DNA of 64,000 nt from Acidobacteriota bacterium (GCA_016715115.1 JADKBM010000013.1:531836-595835), one strand, 5' to 3'. Numbered from the stretch's first letter, positions 7,897 to 16,440 are shown. The notes: generated by a model from the sequence alone, not told the origin. A program made the numbers and translations.

Positions 7897-8853
7897 ATGA
7901 AAGCAATCAGAGTTCACGAATTGGGCGGAGCGGAAAAGTTGACGCTCGAGGAAATTGATAAACCGGTTCCGGCGGCGGACGAGGTTTTGATCAAGGTCGC
8001 AGCGGCCGGTGTCAACTACGCCGACACGATGATGCGGAGCGGGAATTATCTGACAAAACCGCAACTGCCGTTTACTCTCGGCTATGAAGCGGCCGGCACG
8101 ATCGAATCGGTCGGTTCCGGGGTCGCGAATCTCAGCGTCGGTCAGCGCGTGCTCGCAACGCCAGGCAGCGGCGGATATGCCGAGTTCGCGACCGCCAAGG
8201 CGAACACCGTGATCCCAATTCCCGACGAACTCGGCTATGGGGAATCGACCGCACTGCTCGTCCAGGGTTTGACCGCGCTCGGTTTGCTCAGCGGCACGAA
8301 ATCCGGTGAGACGATATTGATTCACGCCGCCGCCGGCGGTGTCGGCAGTTTGCTTGTGCAACTCGCCAAATTCAAGGGATTAAGGGTTTTGGCGACCGCG
8401 TCGAGCACCGAAAAACTCGAAAAAGTCGCCGCGCTCGGCGCTGACGTGCTGATCAATTACACCGAGACCGACTGGCCCGAACAGGTTCTCGAAGCGACCG
8501 AAGGGCGCGGCGTCAACTGGCTGATCGAGATGGTTGGCGGCGATATTGTCGCTCAGAATCTCAAGGTGCTCGCAAAACACGGAACGATGTGGGTTTACGG
8601 CGCGGCGAGCGGGCAGGATTTCAAGGTCTCGGTCCTCAGTCTGATGCAGAAGAACCACAAGATTCAGGGTTACTGGCTGATGAACGAACCGATTGCGAAC
8701 CGTATCGCTTTCACCCGGGAACTGCTAGAACACATCGCCGCCGGTCGCTTGAAGATCGAGGTCACGGAGTTTCCGCTCGAAAAAGCCCGCGAGGCTCACG
8801 AGGCGATCGAAGCGCGAAAAACAACCGGAAAGGTCGTGCTGACCGTGAGTTAG
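7897..8853 (+). CDS. Quinone oxidoreductase, MDR superfamily (QOR-like)
   Basis: 318 residues from the ATG at 7897; a TTG at 7870 would add nine residues without family similarity. MKAIRVHELGGAEKLTLEEI, GVNYADTMMRSGNY, LGYEAAGTIESVGSGV and ILIHAAAGGVGSLLVQLAKFKG are the standard QOR signature, with the NADPH loop AAGGVG. There are no zinc ligands. The enzyme probably reduces quinones with NADPH or enones by two electrons. It follows the aldo/keto reductase by 28 bp and precedes an SDR, continuing the redox run. Confidence 0.9.
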   Translation: MKAIRVHELGGAEKLTLEEIDKPVPAADEVLIKVAAAGVNYADTMMRSGNYLTKPQLPFTLGYEAAGTIESVGSGVANLSVGQRVLATPGSGGYAEFATAKANTVIPIPDELGYGESTALLVQGLTALGLLSGTKSGETILIHAAAGGVGSLLVQLAKFKGLRVLATASSTEKLEKVAALGADVLINYTETDWPEQVLEATEGRGVNWLIEMVGGDIVAQNLKVLAKHGTMWVYGAASGQDFKVSVLSLMQKNHKIQGYWLMNEPIANRIAFTRELLEHIAAGRLKIEVTEFPLEKAREAHEAIEARKTTGKVVLTVS

Positions 8854-8855
8854 AT

Positions 8856-8900
8856 CAATCTTCAATTATCAACTGTACTGTCAATTTTCAATTATTCGAT
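8856..8900 (+). repeat. Short AT-rich heptad-like repeat
   Basis: The gap between the quinone reductase and the SDR contains TCAATTA-TCAACTG and TCAATTT-TCAATTA, that is units of 7 bp with a common TCAA start. It runs almost from the stop codon to the next start codon, like the larger arrays elsewhere. It may be a decayed member of the same family. Confidence 0.45.
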
Positions 8901-8904
8901 TGAG

Positions 8905-9690
8905 ATGAATATCAGGGACAAAGTCATTCTCGTCACCGGCGGAGCCAACGGCATCGGTCGCGGCTTGTGCGAACGCTTTCATCGCGAAGGCGCGAAGACG
9001 GTCGTCGTCACGGACATCGATCTTGATGAAGCTGAAGCGGTTGCCGAACGCGTCGGCGGCGCGGCGTATCGGATGGATGTCGCGGATGAAGCTCAGGTCA
9101 GGAATGTAATCGGCGATGTGCTGGAAAAGTTCGGACACATCGACCTTGTATGTTCAAACGCCGGAATCGGCGGTGACGAGGGCTGTCTTGAGGTCTCAAA
9201 TGAGAGCTGGCAAAGGATTCACGAGATCAACGTGATGTCGCACGTTTACATCGCGCGGGCCGTTTTTCCGTCGATGATCGAACGCGGCGGCGGGGCGTTT
9301 ATGATCACGGCATCGGCCGCCGGTTTGCTGACGTTGCCGACGGCCGCGCCATACGCGGTGACGAAACACGCCGCAGTCGCGCTCGCCGAGTATTTTTCGT
9401 TTGCATATCGCGAACAGGAAATCGAGGTCTTTTGTCTTTGCCCGCAAGGAGTGAAAACCGACCTCATCGCGACCAAAGAAGGCGAACCGGAGAGCTTTTT
9501 GATGCCCGAAGCGATCGAGGTCGAAGATTGCGCCGAGGCCGTCGTCCGCGGATTGGAGAGCGGAAACTTCCTGATCCTGCCGCATCCGGAAGTTGCCGGT
9601 TACATCGTCAACAAGGCGACAGATTACGATCGCTGGCTCGGACACGTCAGCAAGATGCGGCGCGGGATCTTCGCCGCGCGCGAGGGTTGA
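8905..9690 (+). CDS. Short-chain dehydrogenase/reductase
   Basis: 261 residues, classical SDR. The cofactor loop is VTGGANGIGRGL, the acidic VVVTDIDLDEAE suggests NAD(H) preference, CSNAGIGG is the NAG-type motif, and the active site has TASAAGLLTLPTAAPYAVTKHA (Ser, Tyr-X3-Lys). FCLCPQGVKTDL follows as usual. The enzyme oxidises a hydroxyl or reduces a carbonyl group; the substrate is unknown. It lies in the redox run just after a quinone reductase. Confidence 0.9.
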   Translation: MNIRDKVILVTGGANGIGRGLCERFHREGAKTVVVTDIDLDEAEAVAERVGGAAYRMDVADEAQVRNVIGDVLEKFGHIDLVCSNAGIGGDEGCLEVSNESWQRIHEINVMSHVYIARAVFPSMIERGGGAFMITASAAGLLTLPTAAPYAVTKHAAVALAEYFSFAYREQEIEVFCLCPQGVKTDLIATKEGEPESFLMPEAIEVEDCAEAVVRGLESGNFLILPHPEVAGYIVNKATDYDRWLGHVSKMRRGIFAAREG

Positions 9691-9741
9691 TCCGGTCGCT
9701 GAAGGTCGGAAGGATTTTGGTAAGGAGTAGAAAAGGGAAGT

Positions 9742-10794
9742 ATGACAACACTATTTGATGCACTGACGATCGGAAACATCGAACTCAAGAATCGGATCAT
9801 TTACGCTCCGATGACCCGGAGCCGGGCGAGCGACGACGGCGTTCAGCCTGATTACGTCGCTGACTATTACGTCCAGCGGGCTTCCGCAGGGCTTTTGATC
9901 ACGGAAGCCGTGAACGTTTCAGCAATGGCGAAGGGATACGTGCGGACGCCCGGGATCTACACGGCCGAGCAGATCGATTCGTGGCGGAAAGTCGCGGACG
10001 CGGTCCACGCGGCGGGCGGAAGGATCTTTATGCAGATCTTTCACACCGGCCGGATCGCATTGCCCGATCTGCTTCCGGGAAACGCCCAGCCTGTCTCGGC
10101 AAGCAACGTCAAGGCCGCCGGACAGAACTACACCGACGCCGGGATGAAGGATTTCGTCGAACCGCGCCCGTTGACGCTTGAAGAAGTAAAACAGACGATC
10201 GCGGATTTCGGGACCGCCGCGAAGAACGCGATCGACGCCGGATTCGACGGGGTTGAACTCCACGGCGCGAGCGGCTATCTCGTGCACCAGTTTCTGATGA
10301 AACCCGTGAACCTGCGAACGGACGAGTACGGCGGATCGATCGAGAACCGCGCGCGTTTTCTATTCGATGTTCTGGACGCGATGATCGCCGCGGTCGGAAG
10401 CGAACGCGTCGGACTCAAACTGTCGCCCGCAATGCCGTTCAACGACATTCAGGAACCTGACGCCGACGAAGTTTACACGTACATAGTGAAACATCTCGGC
10501 GCGAAGAACCTTGCGTACCTGCACATCGGCGATCACGCGAATACCGGTTGGCACGAAAAATTGCGCCCGCTTTTCAATGGCGTTTACTTTGCCGGCGCGA
10601 ATTTCGACAAAGAGCGCGGCGAGCTGTTCTTGGCCGAAGGGAAAGCCGACGCGATCGTCTACGGCGTGAAGTTCCTGGCTAATCCGGACCTGCCGGAACG
10701 ATTCAGAATCGAAGCGCCGCTCAACGAGCCCGACCCCTCGACGTTCTACGGCGGCGGCGAAAAGGGATACCTTGACTACCCGGCTCTGGGATAG
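9742..10794 (+). CDS. Old Yellow Enzyme-family ene-reductase (NemA/OYE-like)
   Basis: 350 residues. IIYAPMTRSRASDDG opens the FMN barrel; IFMQIFHTGRIA, VELHGASGYLVHQFLMKPVNLRTDEYGG and SIENRARFLFD are diagnostic for OYE/NemA proteins. The His-X-Gly segment and the tyrosine of GYL match the residues that bind and protonate the substrate. The reaction is NADPH-dependent reduction of activated C=C bonds or nitrate esters via FMN. Like the nitroreductase upstream, it is a typical target of electrophile-sensing regulators, which fits the proposed stress cluster. Confidence 0.93.
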   Translation: MTTLFDALTIGNIELKNRIIYAPMTRSRASDDGVQPDYVADYYVQRASAGLLITEAVNVSAMAKGYVRTPGIYTAEQIDSWRKVADAVHAAGGRIFMQIFHTGRIALPDLLPGNAQPVSASNVKAAGQNYTDAGMKDFVEPRPLTLEEVKQTIADFGTAAKNAIDAGFDGVELHGASGYLVHQFLMKPVNLRTDEYGGSIENRARFLFDVLDAMIAAVGSERVGLKLSPAMPFNDIQEPDADEVYTYIVKHLGAKNLAYLHIGDHANTGWHEKLRPLFNGVYFAGANFDKERGELFLAEGKADAIVYGVKFLANPDLPERFRIEAPLNEPDPSTFYGGGEKGYLDYPALG

Positions 10795-10952
10795 TGATCA
10801 GTTTGGGAATCAAAGATCGTTTTCCGGCAAAATCCGCGAAGACTCGCGGGAACCAATTGCTTTTCTATGTTTTTGCGTGATTCGCCGGCGTTCTTTAACG
10901 AGTGAGTCATCTGGATGATACGTAACTGCCGATTCGCGGGCAAACAAACACG

Positions 10953-11879
10953 ATGAAGTTCAGAATCGCGATCCTCGGAACAGGCGGCGTCGGCGGCTAC
11001 CTCGGCGGAATGCTCGCCGCGCATTTTGCCGCATCGGACGAGGTCGAGATCATCTTCATCGCACGCGGCGCAAACGCCACGGCGATCGAAGAAAACGGTT
11101 TGACGATCTCGACAGCGGACGGCGAAACAATTTCAAAACCGGCGTTGGTCACCAATGACCCGGACAGGATCGGCGAGGTCGATCTTCTCGTCATCGCGAC
11201 GAAGGCTTACGATCTTGAAGAAAGCGTAACCCGCTTCTCAAGGCTGATCGGGCCGCGGACTTCGATCCTGCCGCTGCTGAACGGCGTCGATCATGCCGAA
11301 CGGATCCGTGCCTTCTTTCCGGACGCCGATGTCTGGAACGGCTGCGTCTTTATCGTCGCGCGCCTTCAGTCGCCGGGGCTCGTACGCGTCGACAGCGAGA
11401 TTCGGCTCTTTCAGTTCGGCGGCAAGGCTTCGGATTACGAGAAACTTCTGAAGTTCGAATCTATCCTTCGAAACGCGGGCGTTGACACGCAATTGTCCGC
11501 CGATATCGAAAAGACCGTCTGGGAGAAGTTCATCTTCATATCGCCGCTTGCGACGCTGACTTCGGCGCTCGATTCGACAATCGGCGGGCTGCTTGAAACG
11601 GACGAGAACCGGGCGCTTCTGGAATCGTTGATCGGGGAGGTTGCGGCCGTCGCCCGTGCGAAAGGCGTCGGAATCGCTTACGATAATGAGATCGCGACGC
11701 TTGAGAAGATCAGAAGGGCGCCTCCCGCATCGACGTCCTCGATGCATTCCGATTTCAAAAAAGGCGGGCGGACCGAAATCGAGACGCTGACCGGCTATGT
11801 CGTTCGCGAAGCGAAGAGGCTAGGCGTTTCGGCGCCGAATTACCAGCGGTTTTATGGCGGCCTGCTCACGCCGCGCTGA
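10953..11879 (+). CDS. 2-dehydropantoate 2-reductase family protein
   Basis: 308 residues. AILGTGGVGGYLGGMLA is the NADPH-binding loop, LVIATKAYDLEE and LPLLNGVDHAERI are ApbA/PanE core motifs, and EKTVWEKFIFISPLATL carries the catalytic lysine. The C-terminal domain ends SSMHSDFKKGGRTEIETLTGYVVREAKRLGV, a well-preserved PanE segment. It probably reduces ketopantoate for CoA synthesis, although paralogues with other keto-acid substrates are common and no pantothenate gene is nearby. About 160 bp of non-coding DNA precede it, so it may have its own promoter. Confidence 0.85.
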   Translation: MKFRIAILGTGGVGGYLGGMLAAHFAASDEVEIIFIARGANATAIEENGLTISTADGETISKPALVTNDPDRIGEVDLLVIATKAYDLEESVTRFSRLIGPRTSILPLLNGVDHAERIRAFFPDADVWNGCVFIVARLQSPGLVRVDSEIRLFQFGGKASDYEKLLKFESILRNAGVDTQLSADIEKTVWEKFIFISPLATLTSALDSTIGGLLETDENRALLESLIGEVAAVARAKGVGIAYDNEIATLEKIRRAPPASTSSMHSDFKKGGRTEIETLTGYVVREAKRLGVSAPNYQRFYGGLLTPR

Positions 11880-11892
11880 ACCGATTAGTCCA

Positions 11893-12375
11893 ATGGGAAT
11901 CGTGGTCAATTCATCGTATTCGAAGCTAATGCCGGACGCAGTTGATGCGCATTGTCACTTCAAGAACGAGTGGAATACTTGGCGGCGTCGACCTGAAGGA
12001 CCGTTTGAGCCGGCTTCAGTTCAAAAGGCACGCAACCGATTTCTCGAAGCGGTAGATCGTCTGTATCAAATCAAACTTGAACCGCTCGATCTTGGTTTTC
12101 ACGAACGGCCGAACGATTTCTTTGACGAACTTTGCACCTTTCTCGAGGCCGACATCACGGCTTTCCGCTGTGGTTATGCGAAGGAGTTGTTTCTGCAAAG
12201 GCTGAAAGGAATTCCGCTTAAGGAACGACAACGAAATCGACTTCGAGAGATCGCGTTGAGATACTGTCGCTCGGCGACTGTCCGACGTGAGTTTCGACGA
12301 TGGTGTCGGTTGATGGTTAAGCTGGCGGACGATGGCTTTGTCAATCGACTCAGGCTGATGACTCGATCAGGCTGA
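11893..12375 (+). CDS. Hypothetical protein with an Arg-rich C-terminus
   Basis: About 160 residues from the ATG at 11893; an upstream in-frame ATG at 11854 lies inside the previous gene and is less likely. The product is soluble with high Arg and several Cys (DELCTFLEADITAFRCGY, REIALRYCRSATVRREFRRW), perhaps helical. I do not recognise it. The stop codon lies in the second copy of a 17-bp tandem duplication at 12350-12383, so the C-terminus has recently changed. It follows the reductase gene by only 13 bp but composition and content are unlike the redox genes. Confidence 0.5.
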   Translation: MGIVVNSSYSKLMPDAVDAHCHFKNEWNTWRRRPEGPFEPASVQKARNRFLEAVDRLYQIKLEPLDLGFHERPNDFFDELCTFLEADITAFRCGYAKELFLQRLKGIPLKERQRNRLREIALRYCRSATVRREFRRWCRLMVKLADDGFVNRLRLMTRSG

Positions 12376-12383
12376 TGACTCGA
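12350..12383 (+). repeat. 17-bp perfect tandem duplication at a gene end
   Basis: Two adjacent identical copies of TCAGGCTGATGACTCGA cover the last codons and the stop of the upstream hypothetical gene. Because 17 is not a multiple of three, the duplication shifts the frame and places the stop (TGA) inside the second copy. It is likely a recent slippage event. Confidence 0.85.
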
Positions 12384-12468
12384 GATGAAGTGGGAATTTC
12401 AAAGGTGAAGTGTCGTTGGATGCTTTTAATGATTCTTCAGCAGCGACGGGAGTTTAGGATTAAGATCG

Positions 12469-13509
12469 ATGCGATATAAACTATTAGGAAACAGCGGCTT
12501 ACGGGTCTCGGAACTGTGCCTCGGGACGATGACGTTCGGCGAGGATTGGGGTTGGGGTGCGGGCGGTGACGAATCGCGGGCGATGTACGACGCCTTTCGC
12601 GAGGCCGGCGGGAATTTCATCGATACGGCGAACATTTACACCAACGGTTCGAGCGAGACGCTTCTCGGCGAATTTATTCAGGGCCATCGCGATTCTGTCG
12701 TTCTCGCCACGAAATTCTCCAATTCGATCGTGATGGGCGACCCGAACGCCGGCGGAAACAACCGCAAGGCGATGATCCGCGAGGTCGAGTCATCGCTCAA
12801 GCGTCTGAAGACCGATTACATCGATCTTTACTGGATGCATATCTGGGACAAACTGACGCCGGTCGAAGAGGTGATGCGCGCTTTCGACGATCTTGTTTCG
12901 TCGGGAAAAGTTCTGTACATCGGAATCTCGGACGCGCCCGCGTGGTACGTCGCGCGGGCGAACACGCTCGCCGAATTGCGCGGCTGGCGGTCGTTCGTCG
13001 GGCTGCAGATCGAATACAGCCTCATCGAACGCACGCCGGAGGAAGAATTGATCCCGATGGCGAAGGAACTCGGGTTGACGGTCACGCCCTGGTCGCCGCT
13101 GGCAGGCGGGATTTTGGCCGGGAAGTATCTCGATATGAACAGCGACGACGCGAAGTCGGGCCGATTCGGTTCGGAACCGATGCAGGGCGCGCTTGAGCCC
13201 GAGCGTGAACGCAAAACGCGAATCGCGAGTGAAGTTGTAACCATCGCCGCCGAACTCGGAGTTTCCCCGTCGCAGGTCGCTCTCGCCTGGATCCGCCACA
13301 AGGACCCGAAAATGGTCCCGATCATCGGCACGCGGCGTCTTTCGCAGTTGCACGACAATCTCGCGAGTCTGAATGTGAATCTCTCGGACGACCAAATGCG
13401 CCGGCTCAACGAAGTCAGCGCCTATCCGCCGATCTTCCCGAACAACTTCTTTCAAAAGGATTTCGTTCCGAAATACGTTTACGGCGGTTTGAAGGATCAG
13501 ATCGACTGA
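12469..13509 (+). CDS. Aldo/keto reductase (YdjG/Tas-like)
   Basis: 346 residues. LCLGTMTFGEDWGWG, NFIDTANIYTNGSSETLLGEFI (Asp, Tyr), VVLATKFS (Lys), IDLYWMHIWD (His) and VTPWSPLAGGILAGKY make a complete aldo/keto reductase of the potassium-channel-beta / IolS-like branch, and VPIIGTRRLSQLHDNLASL is the cofactor-phosphate end. NADPH is the expected cofactor. Unlike the aldo/keto reductase at 6972 it is long and carries the WSPLAGG motif. It closes the plus-strand redox run. Confidence 0.92.
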   Translation: MRYKLLGNSGLRVSELCLGTMTFGEDWGWGAGGDESRAMYDAFREAGGNFIDTANIYTNGSSETLLGEFIQGHRDSVVLATKFSNSIVMGDPNAGGNNRKAMIREVESSLKRLKTDYIDLYWMHIWDKLTPVEEVMRAFDDLVSSGKVLYIGISDAPAWYVARANTLAELRGWRSFVGLQIEYSLIERTPEEELIPMAKELGLTVTPWSPLAGGILAGKYLDMNSDDAKSGRFGSEPMQGALEPERERKTRIASEVVTIAAELGVSPSQVALAWIRHKDPKMVPIIGTRRLSQLHDNLASLNVNLSDDQMRRLNEVSAYPPIFPNNFFQKDFVPKYVYGGLKDQID

Positions 13510-13808
13510 GTTTGGAACTTCGTTCGGAATTCCGTCTTCAGGCGGCGTTTCATTTCGAAGATTTGAAATCGACTTCCAGCGAATCAGCGCTACCACCGCA
13601 GATTGTGCGTTCTGAAGAGTGCTGAATCGCGCTGAGATCCATCTTGAGCGTTCAGGTTGATTGATCCGTTCGAATCGGTGATGCGGAGAAAGCCAGAATG
13701 AGATATTCTGGATTTCGAAAGGCTTTTTCGCGGATCCTGTATGAAGATTGCGCTCGCCGCTGATGCCGCGGTTAGGTTCTATTCTGTTGTAATCGGAGAA
13801 GAAATTTT
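13510..13808. other. Intergenic stretch before the cassette region
   Basis: About 300 bp without a convincing gene. It contains short palindromes and, at 13771-13777, GTTAGGT, which fits the integron core-site consensus GTTRRRY. No partner site complementary to it was found, so whether it marks the start of the cassette region is uncertain. Base composition falls sharply towards AT after this point. Confidence 0.35.
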
Positions 13809-14354
13809 ATGGGGCAAAAACATTTGATTGGAATTTGCTTTTCAGTCCTAATATTATGGGCCTGCACATCTTTCTTTCCTTACAAACCGCACGTTTCCGA
13901 TTCAAAGCTAATAAAGAGTTTTTACGAAAATCGAGCAAACTTTGAGAAAATTGTGAAAATGGCAAATGAAGATTCAGCCGTAAAGTCAATTTACAGAGAT
14001 CTCGTCCAGTTGAAAGGTTACAATACTTGGCAGAATGACACCCAGGAAGGCCTTTCAACCGAACCGTGGAATGAATACAAAAACCTCTTTAATCAACTCG
14101 GAAGTTCTTCTATTCGCCGTGTTTCTAAAGAGGGCGATATTTTGAAGTTTGCTTCTGCATCAATAGCCGTTTCTGACATCGACGAGCAGGAGTCCATCGT
14201 GATTTCAAAAGGTTATGCTCACAGTTTGAAAGAACCATCTCCGTTGGTTGATTCTTTAGATGAAATGGGTTTTGAAAGCAGAGGAACTTTTTACAAAAAG
14301 ATTGACGAACATTGGTATCTTTTTCATGATTGGGGCGTAAGCAAACCTGAATGA
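13809..14354 (+). CDS. Hypothetical lipoprotein
   Basis: 181 residues. The N-terminus MGQKHLIGICFSVLILWACTS is a lipoprotein signal with the lipobox LWAC, so the mature protein should be anchored at the envelope through its first cysteine. The rest is soluble and charged with no motif I recognise. Composition is AT-rich compared with the upstream redox genes, and it begins a run of small unrelated genes, so it looks acquired. It is not clearly framed by attC-like sites, unlike its downstream neighbours. Confidence 0.65.
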   Translation: MGQKHLIGICFSVLILWACTSFFPYKPHVSDSKLIKSFYENRANFEKIVKMANEDSAVKSIYRDLVQLKGYNTWQNDTQEGLSTEPWNEYKNLFNQLGSSSIRRVSKEGDILKFASASIAVSDIDEQESIVISKGYAHSLKEPSPLVDSLDEMGFESRGTFYKKIDEHWYLFHDWGVSKPE

Positions 14355-14688
14355 TCGAGTTGGATACCTCGGGGGAGTCTTCCAGGCCGGCGGTCATTCC
14401 CGAGCGCTGGAAAGCAAAAAGGATGGTCTTACTATTGAATATGGAATCTGGCATGAGATTCACAGCGAGGACATAGAAGTCTGCGCAGAAGAAGCACACA
14501 AGCTTTCGACGCACCTCGATCGGTCTTTTAGAATTCCCAGACCACAGCGCGTGAGTCACACATTTGTTCTCCAGGCGAGTCGGACGATATTTCGTGGTCT
14601 TTACAGGAAATATCACGCTGGCTTTTCAATTGATAGCTTGGGCAAGATCGCTCCTGTATCGGACGACACTTTTGCCGCCTACGATTAA
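14341..14688 (+). pseudogene. Open frame without start codon, probable 5'-truncated gene
   Basis: A frame of about 115 codons without a usable ATG or early GTG/TTG runs from a stop at 14338 to a TAA at 14686. The translation has normal protein composition, for example EYGIWHEIHSEDIEVCAEEA and LDRSFRIPRPQRVSHTFVLQ, which would be unusual for random sequence. The start has probably been lost where the lipoprotein gene was joined. Its stop codon lies in the left arm of an attC-like site, so it may be the remains of an integron cassette gene. Family unknown. Confidence 0.4.
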
Positions 14689-14752
14689 TAGTGAACAGCG
14701 TATGAAAGATGAAATCACAAGTTCACCACAACGGCGTAATCAAACGTTAGGC
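14683..14752 (+). other. attC-like site (a)
   Basis: Arms GATTA...GTGAAC (14683-14696) pair with GTTCAC...TAATC (14721-14741), and the site ends at the core GTTAGGC (14746-14752), a perfect GTTRRRY. The stop codon of the upstream frame lies in the left arm, as is usual in integron cassettes. Pairing is imperfect, so the left boundary is uncertain. Confidence 0.5.
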
Positions 14753-14797
14753 GGCGCAATCCACCGCCGTGCCGAATCCACCGCCCCCGGAAGATCC

Positions 14798-15232
14798 GTG
14801 AGCACTGTCCCAGGCACCAACTCGCAGTTACTCGCCGTGCACCCGGTGCTTATGACGAGCGACGTTCAGCGCTCGATCAGCTTCTTCGTCGAGTTGGGCT
14901 TCACGACTGCGTTCCTCGACGACCAAGACAACCCTAGGTACGCCGGCCTCAGGCGGGACGACGTTGAGATCCACATCCAATGGAACGAACTGCCTGACGC
15001 TGGGAGTGGGCAGGATCGCCCGGTTTACAGGTTCCTCGTCCGAGATGTTGACGCCCTCTATCGCGAGTTCAGTGCTCGAGCCGAACGTGTGCTTGCAGCA
15101 GCGCAGGCCACGCCCTGGCACATGCCGGCAAACACTCCATGGGGTACCAGAGAGTTTCACGTCCGAGACCCCAGCGGGAACGGCCTTCAGTTCTACCAGT
15201 CGCCGTCACCTCCGAACCCGAGCGGCGCCTAA
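14798..15232 (+). CDS. Glyoxalase/bleomycin-resistance (VOC) family protein in an integron-type cassette
   Basis: 144 residues from the GTG at 14798, which has GGAAG 4 bases upstream; longer frames run into the cassette boundary. HPVLMTSDVQRSISFFVELGF, YAGLRRDDVEIHIQWNE, VYRFLVRDVDALYREFSARA and WGTREFHVRDPSGNGLQFYQ form one VOC fold of two beta-alpha-beta-beta-beta modules, close to bleomycin-binding proteins. It lacks a full set of metal ligands, so drug binding by sequestration is the likelier role. Exactly complementary core sites GTTAGGC (14746) and GCCTAAC (15227) frame it, as expected for a mobile cassette. GC content is higher than in the neighbours. Confidence 0.85.
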   Translation: MSTVPGTNSQLLAVHPVLMTSDVQRSISFFVELGFTTAFLDDQDNPRYAGLRRDDVEIHIQWNELPDAGSGQDRPVYRFLVRDVDALYREFSARAERVLAAAQATPWHMPANTPWGTREFHVRDPSGNGLQFYQSPSPPNPSGA

Positions 15233-15284
15233 CTCTCGTTCAACCGGACCCGCTACGGCGGGCCGGTTAACTCGAACGTTCGAC
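15227..15284 (+). other. attC site (b), classical form
   Basis: Starts with GCCTAAC overlapping the TAA stop of the VOC gene and ends at GTTCGAC. The interior GTTCAACCGG (left) pairs with CCGGTTAACTCGAAC (right) around a short GC-rich hairpin CCCGC-TACG-GCGGG. Length, order of boxes and the extrahelical asymmetry closely resemble the well-known 60-bp attC of aadA cassettes. The best preserved attC in the window. Confidence 0.85.
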
Positions 15285-15333
15285 GTTTTCCTTTGTTTCG
15301 AACTATTTCTTCTTGATGGTGTCTAATTTAGTT

Positions 15334-15879
15334 ATGAGATTCAAAATAGCAACCAGAAAACTTAGTTTCAGTTTGTTCTTTTTATTTTGCTGTTTTCTCT
15401 CGCTAGCCTTTTTTCAGACATCTTCCATTTCCCAAACGAAAGAAGAAAAACAAGAACCGCTTGGGAAACAGAATCTCTATAAAGAAAACGTCAAATATGA
15501 AGACTTTGCTTGTGATAAAGATGGCGCTGATGTTGTGAAAACCTTCTTCGCCAGCCGACCTTTGAACATTAAACTTCCGATTTGCCATAACGATTGCCCG
15601 ATTATAAAGTGTCGTCCTGTGGTTCGGTTTCCGCTAGCCGCACAAACCGCTAGAGTTACGGGCAAAGTTTCAGTTCACGTCTTAGTGGATGAGAAAGGAA
15701 GAGTCTTATATGCGCGAGTGCTTGACGGACATCCGCTTCTTTGGGCAGCCGCTCGAAAAGGTGCATGTGAAACACAATTTGAAGAGTATCAGTACGGCAA
15801 GCATCAAGGCGTAATGCACTTTACGGTTGACGATTATGAGTTTTTAGGTGTGCCGAACCGAGCAAATGAATTTTGGTAA
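15334..15879 (+). CDS. Exported TonB C-terminal-like protein (cassette gene)
   Basis: About 181 residues from the ATG at 15334; an ATG at 15316 is also possible and neither has a clear Shine-Dalgarno site. The N-terminus has a hydrophobic signal or anchor (SFSLFFLFCCFLSLAFFQ). The C-terminal half (CRPVVRFPLAAQTARVTGKV, VHVLVDEKGRVLYARVLDG, HPLLWAAARKGACETQF) is the TonB C-terminal fold. Without the Pro-rich spacer of true TonB it is more likely an envelope protein of unknown partner. The cassette ends carry complementary cores GTTCGAC (15278) and GTCGAAC (15905). AT-rich codon use differs from the chromosome. Confidence 0.7.
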   Translation: MRFKIATRKLSFSLFFLFCCFLSLAFFQTSSISQTKEEKQEPLGKQNLYKENVKYEDFACDKDGADVVKTFFASRPLNIKLPICHNDCPIIKCRPVVRFPLAAQTARVTGKVSVHVLVDEKGRVLYARVLDGHPLLWAAARKGACETQFEEYQYGKHQGVMHFTVDDYEFLGVPNRANEFW

Positions 15880-15894
15880 AGTTGCGTTCATATG

Positions 15895-15940
15895 TTTAAC
15901 GCATGTCGAACGTATCAAGGATTCGTGTGGCGCGTTTAAT
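15895..15940 (+). other. attC-like site (c)
   Basis: Contains GTCGAAC (15905-15911), the exact complement of the core GTTCGAC that opens this cassette at 15278, and ends at GTTTAAT (15934-15940). Outer arms TTTAACGC and GCGCGTTTAA also pair partly. Short for an attC; its identity rests mainly on the core complementarity. Confidence 0.5.
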
Positions 15941-15963
15941 CGAAAAACGGAGCGATTATTCTT

Positions 15964-16440
15964 ATGACAAAATTCATCACATTGCTCATTTTGTTCTTCG
16001 GTTTGTGCGCCGTCAACACCTTTTCGCAATCGCAGAACCTCTCGTTCCGTGATGCAAAGGCTCTGTGCAATCGGGTCTCTGAAATCAAGGAGTTTCCGCG
16101 TGGTTGGGGCGAGAAAGGCGTTGATCCCGCTTGGGATGCGTTAGTCGATGCAGGCGAAGCTGTTGTTCCGTGTTTGATTGACAAAATTACTGACACGACC
16201 GTGATGCCTGACCCGCGTTGTCCGCGTTTTACAGATGAATTAAAAGTTGGCGACACAGCTTATTTTATTTTAGTTAACATTCTTAAAATTGGTTTTGTTG
16301 AGTTGCTTCCTATTGACGTGCAAGAGAAATACAAATCCGAAGGCGCTTATGCTTATCACGAGTATGTTGAGCGCAAAGGCAAACGAAAAGAGTTGCAATC
16401 GAAGCTGCGCGAGTGGTATCGCAAAAAACAAAGTGCATGA
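15964..16440 (+). CDS. Exported hypothetical protein (cassette gene)
   Basis: 158 residues with a cleavable signal peptide (MTKFITLLILFFGLCAVNTFSQ) and a soluble remainder with three cysteines. WDALVDAGEAVVPCLIDKIT is reminiscent of a HEAT-like helical pair as in exported repeat proteins, but there is too little to assign a fold. The C-terminus is strongly basic. I do not recognise a function. It shares a presumptive cassette (15935-17087) with the next gene; composition is AT-rich. Confidence 0.65.
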   Translation: MTKFITLLILFFGLCAVNTFSQSQNLSFRDAKALCNRVSEIKEFPRGWGEKGVDPAWDALVDAGEAVVPCLIDKITDTTVMPDPRCPRFTDELKVGDTAYFILVNILKIGFVELLPIDVQEKYKSEGAYAYHEYVERKGKRKELQSKLREWYRKKQSA

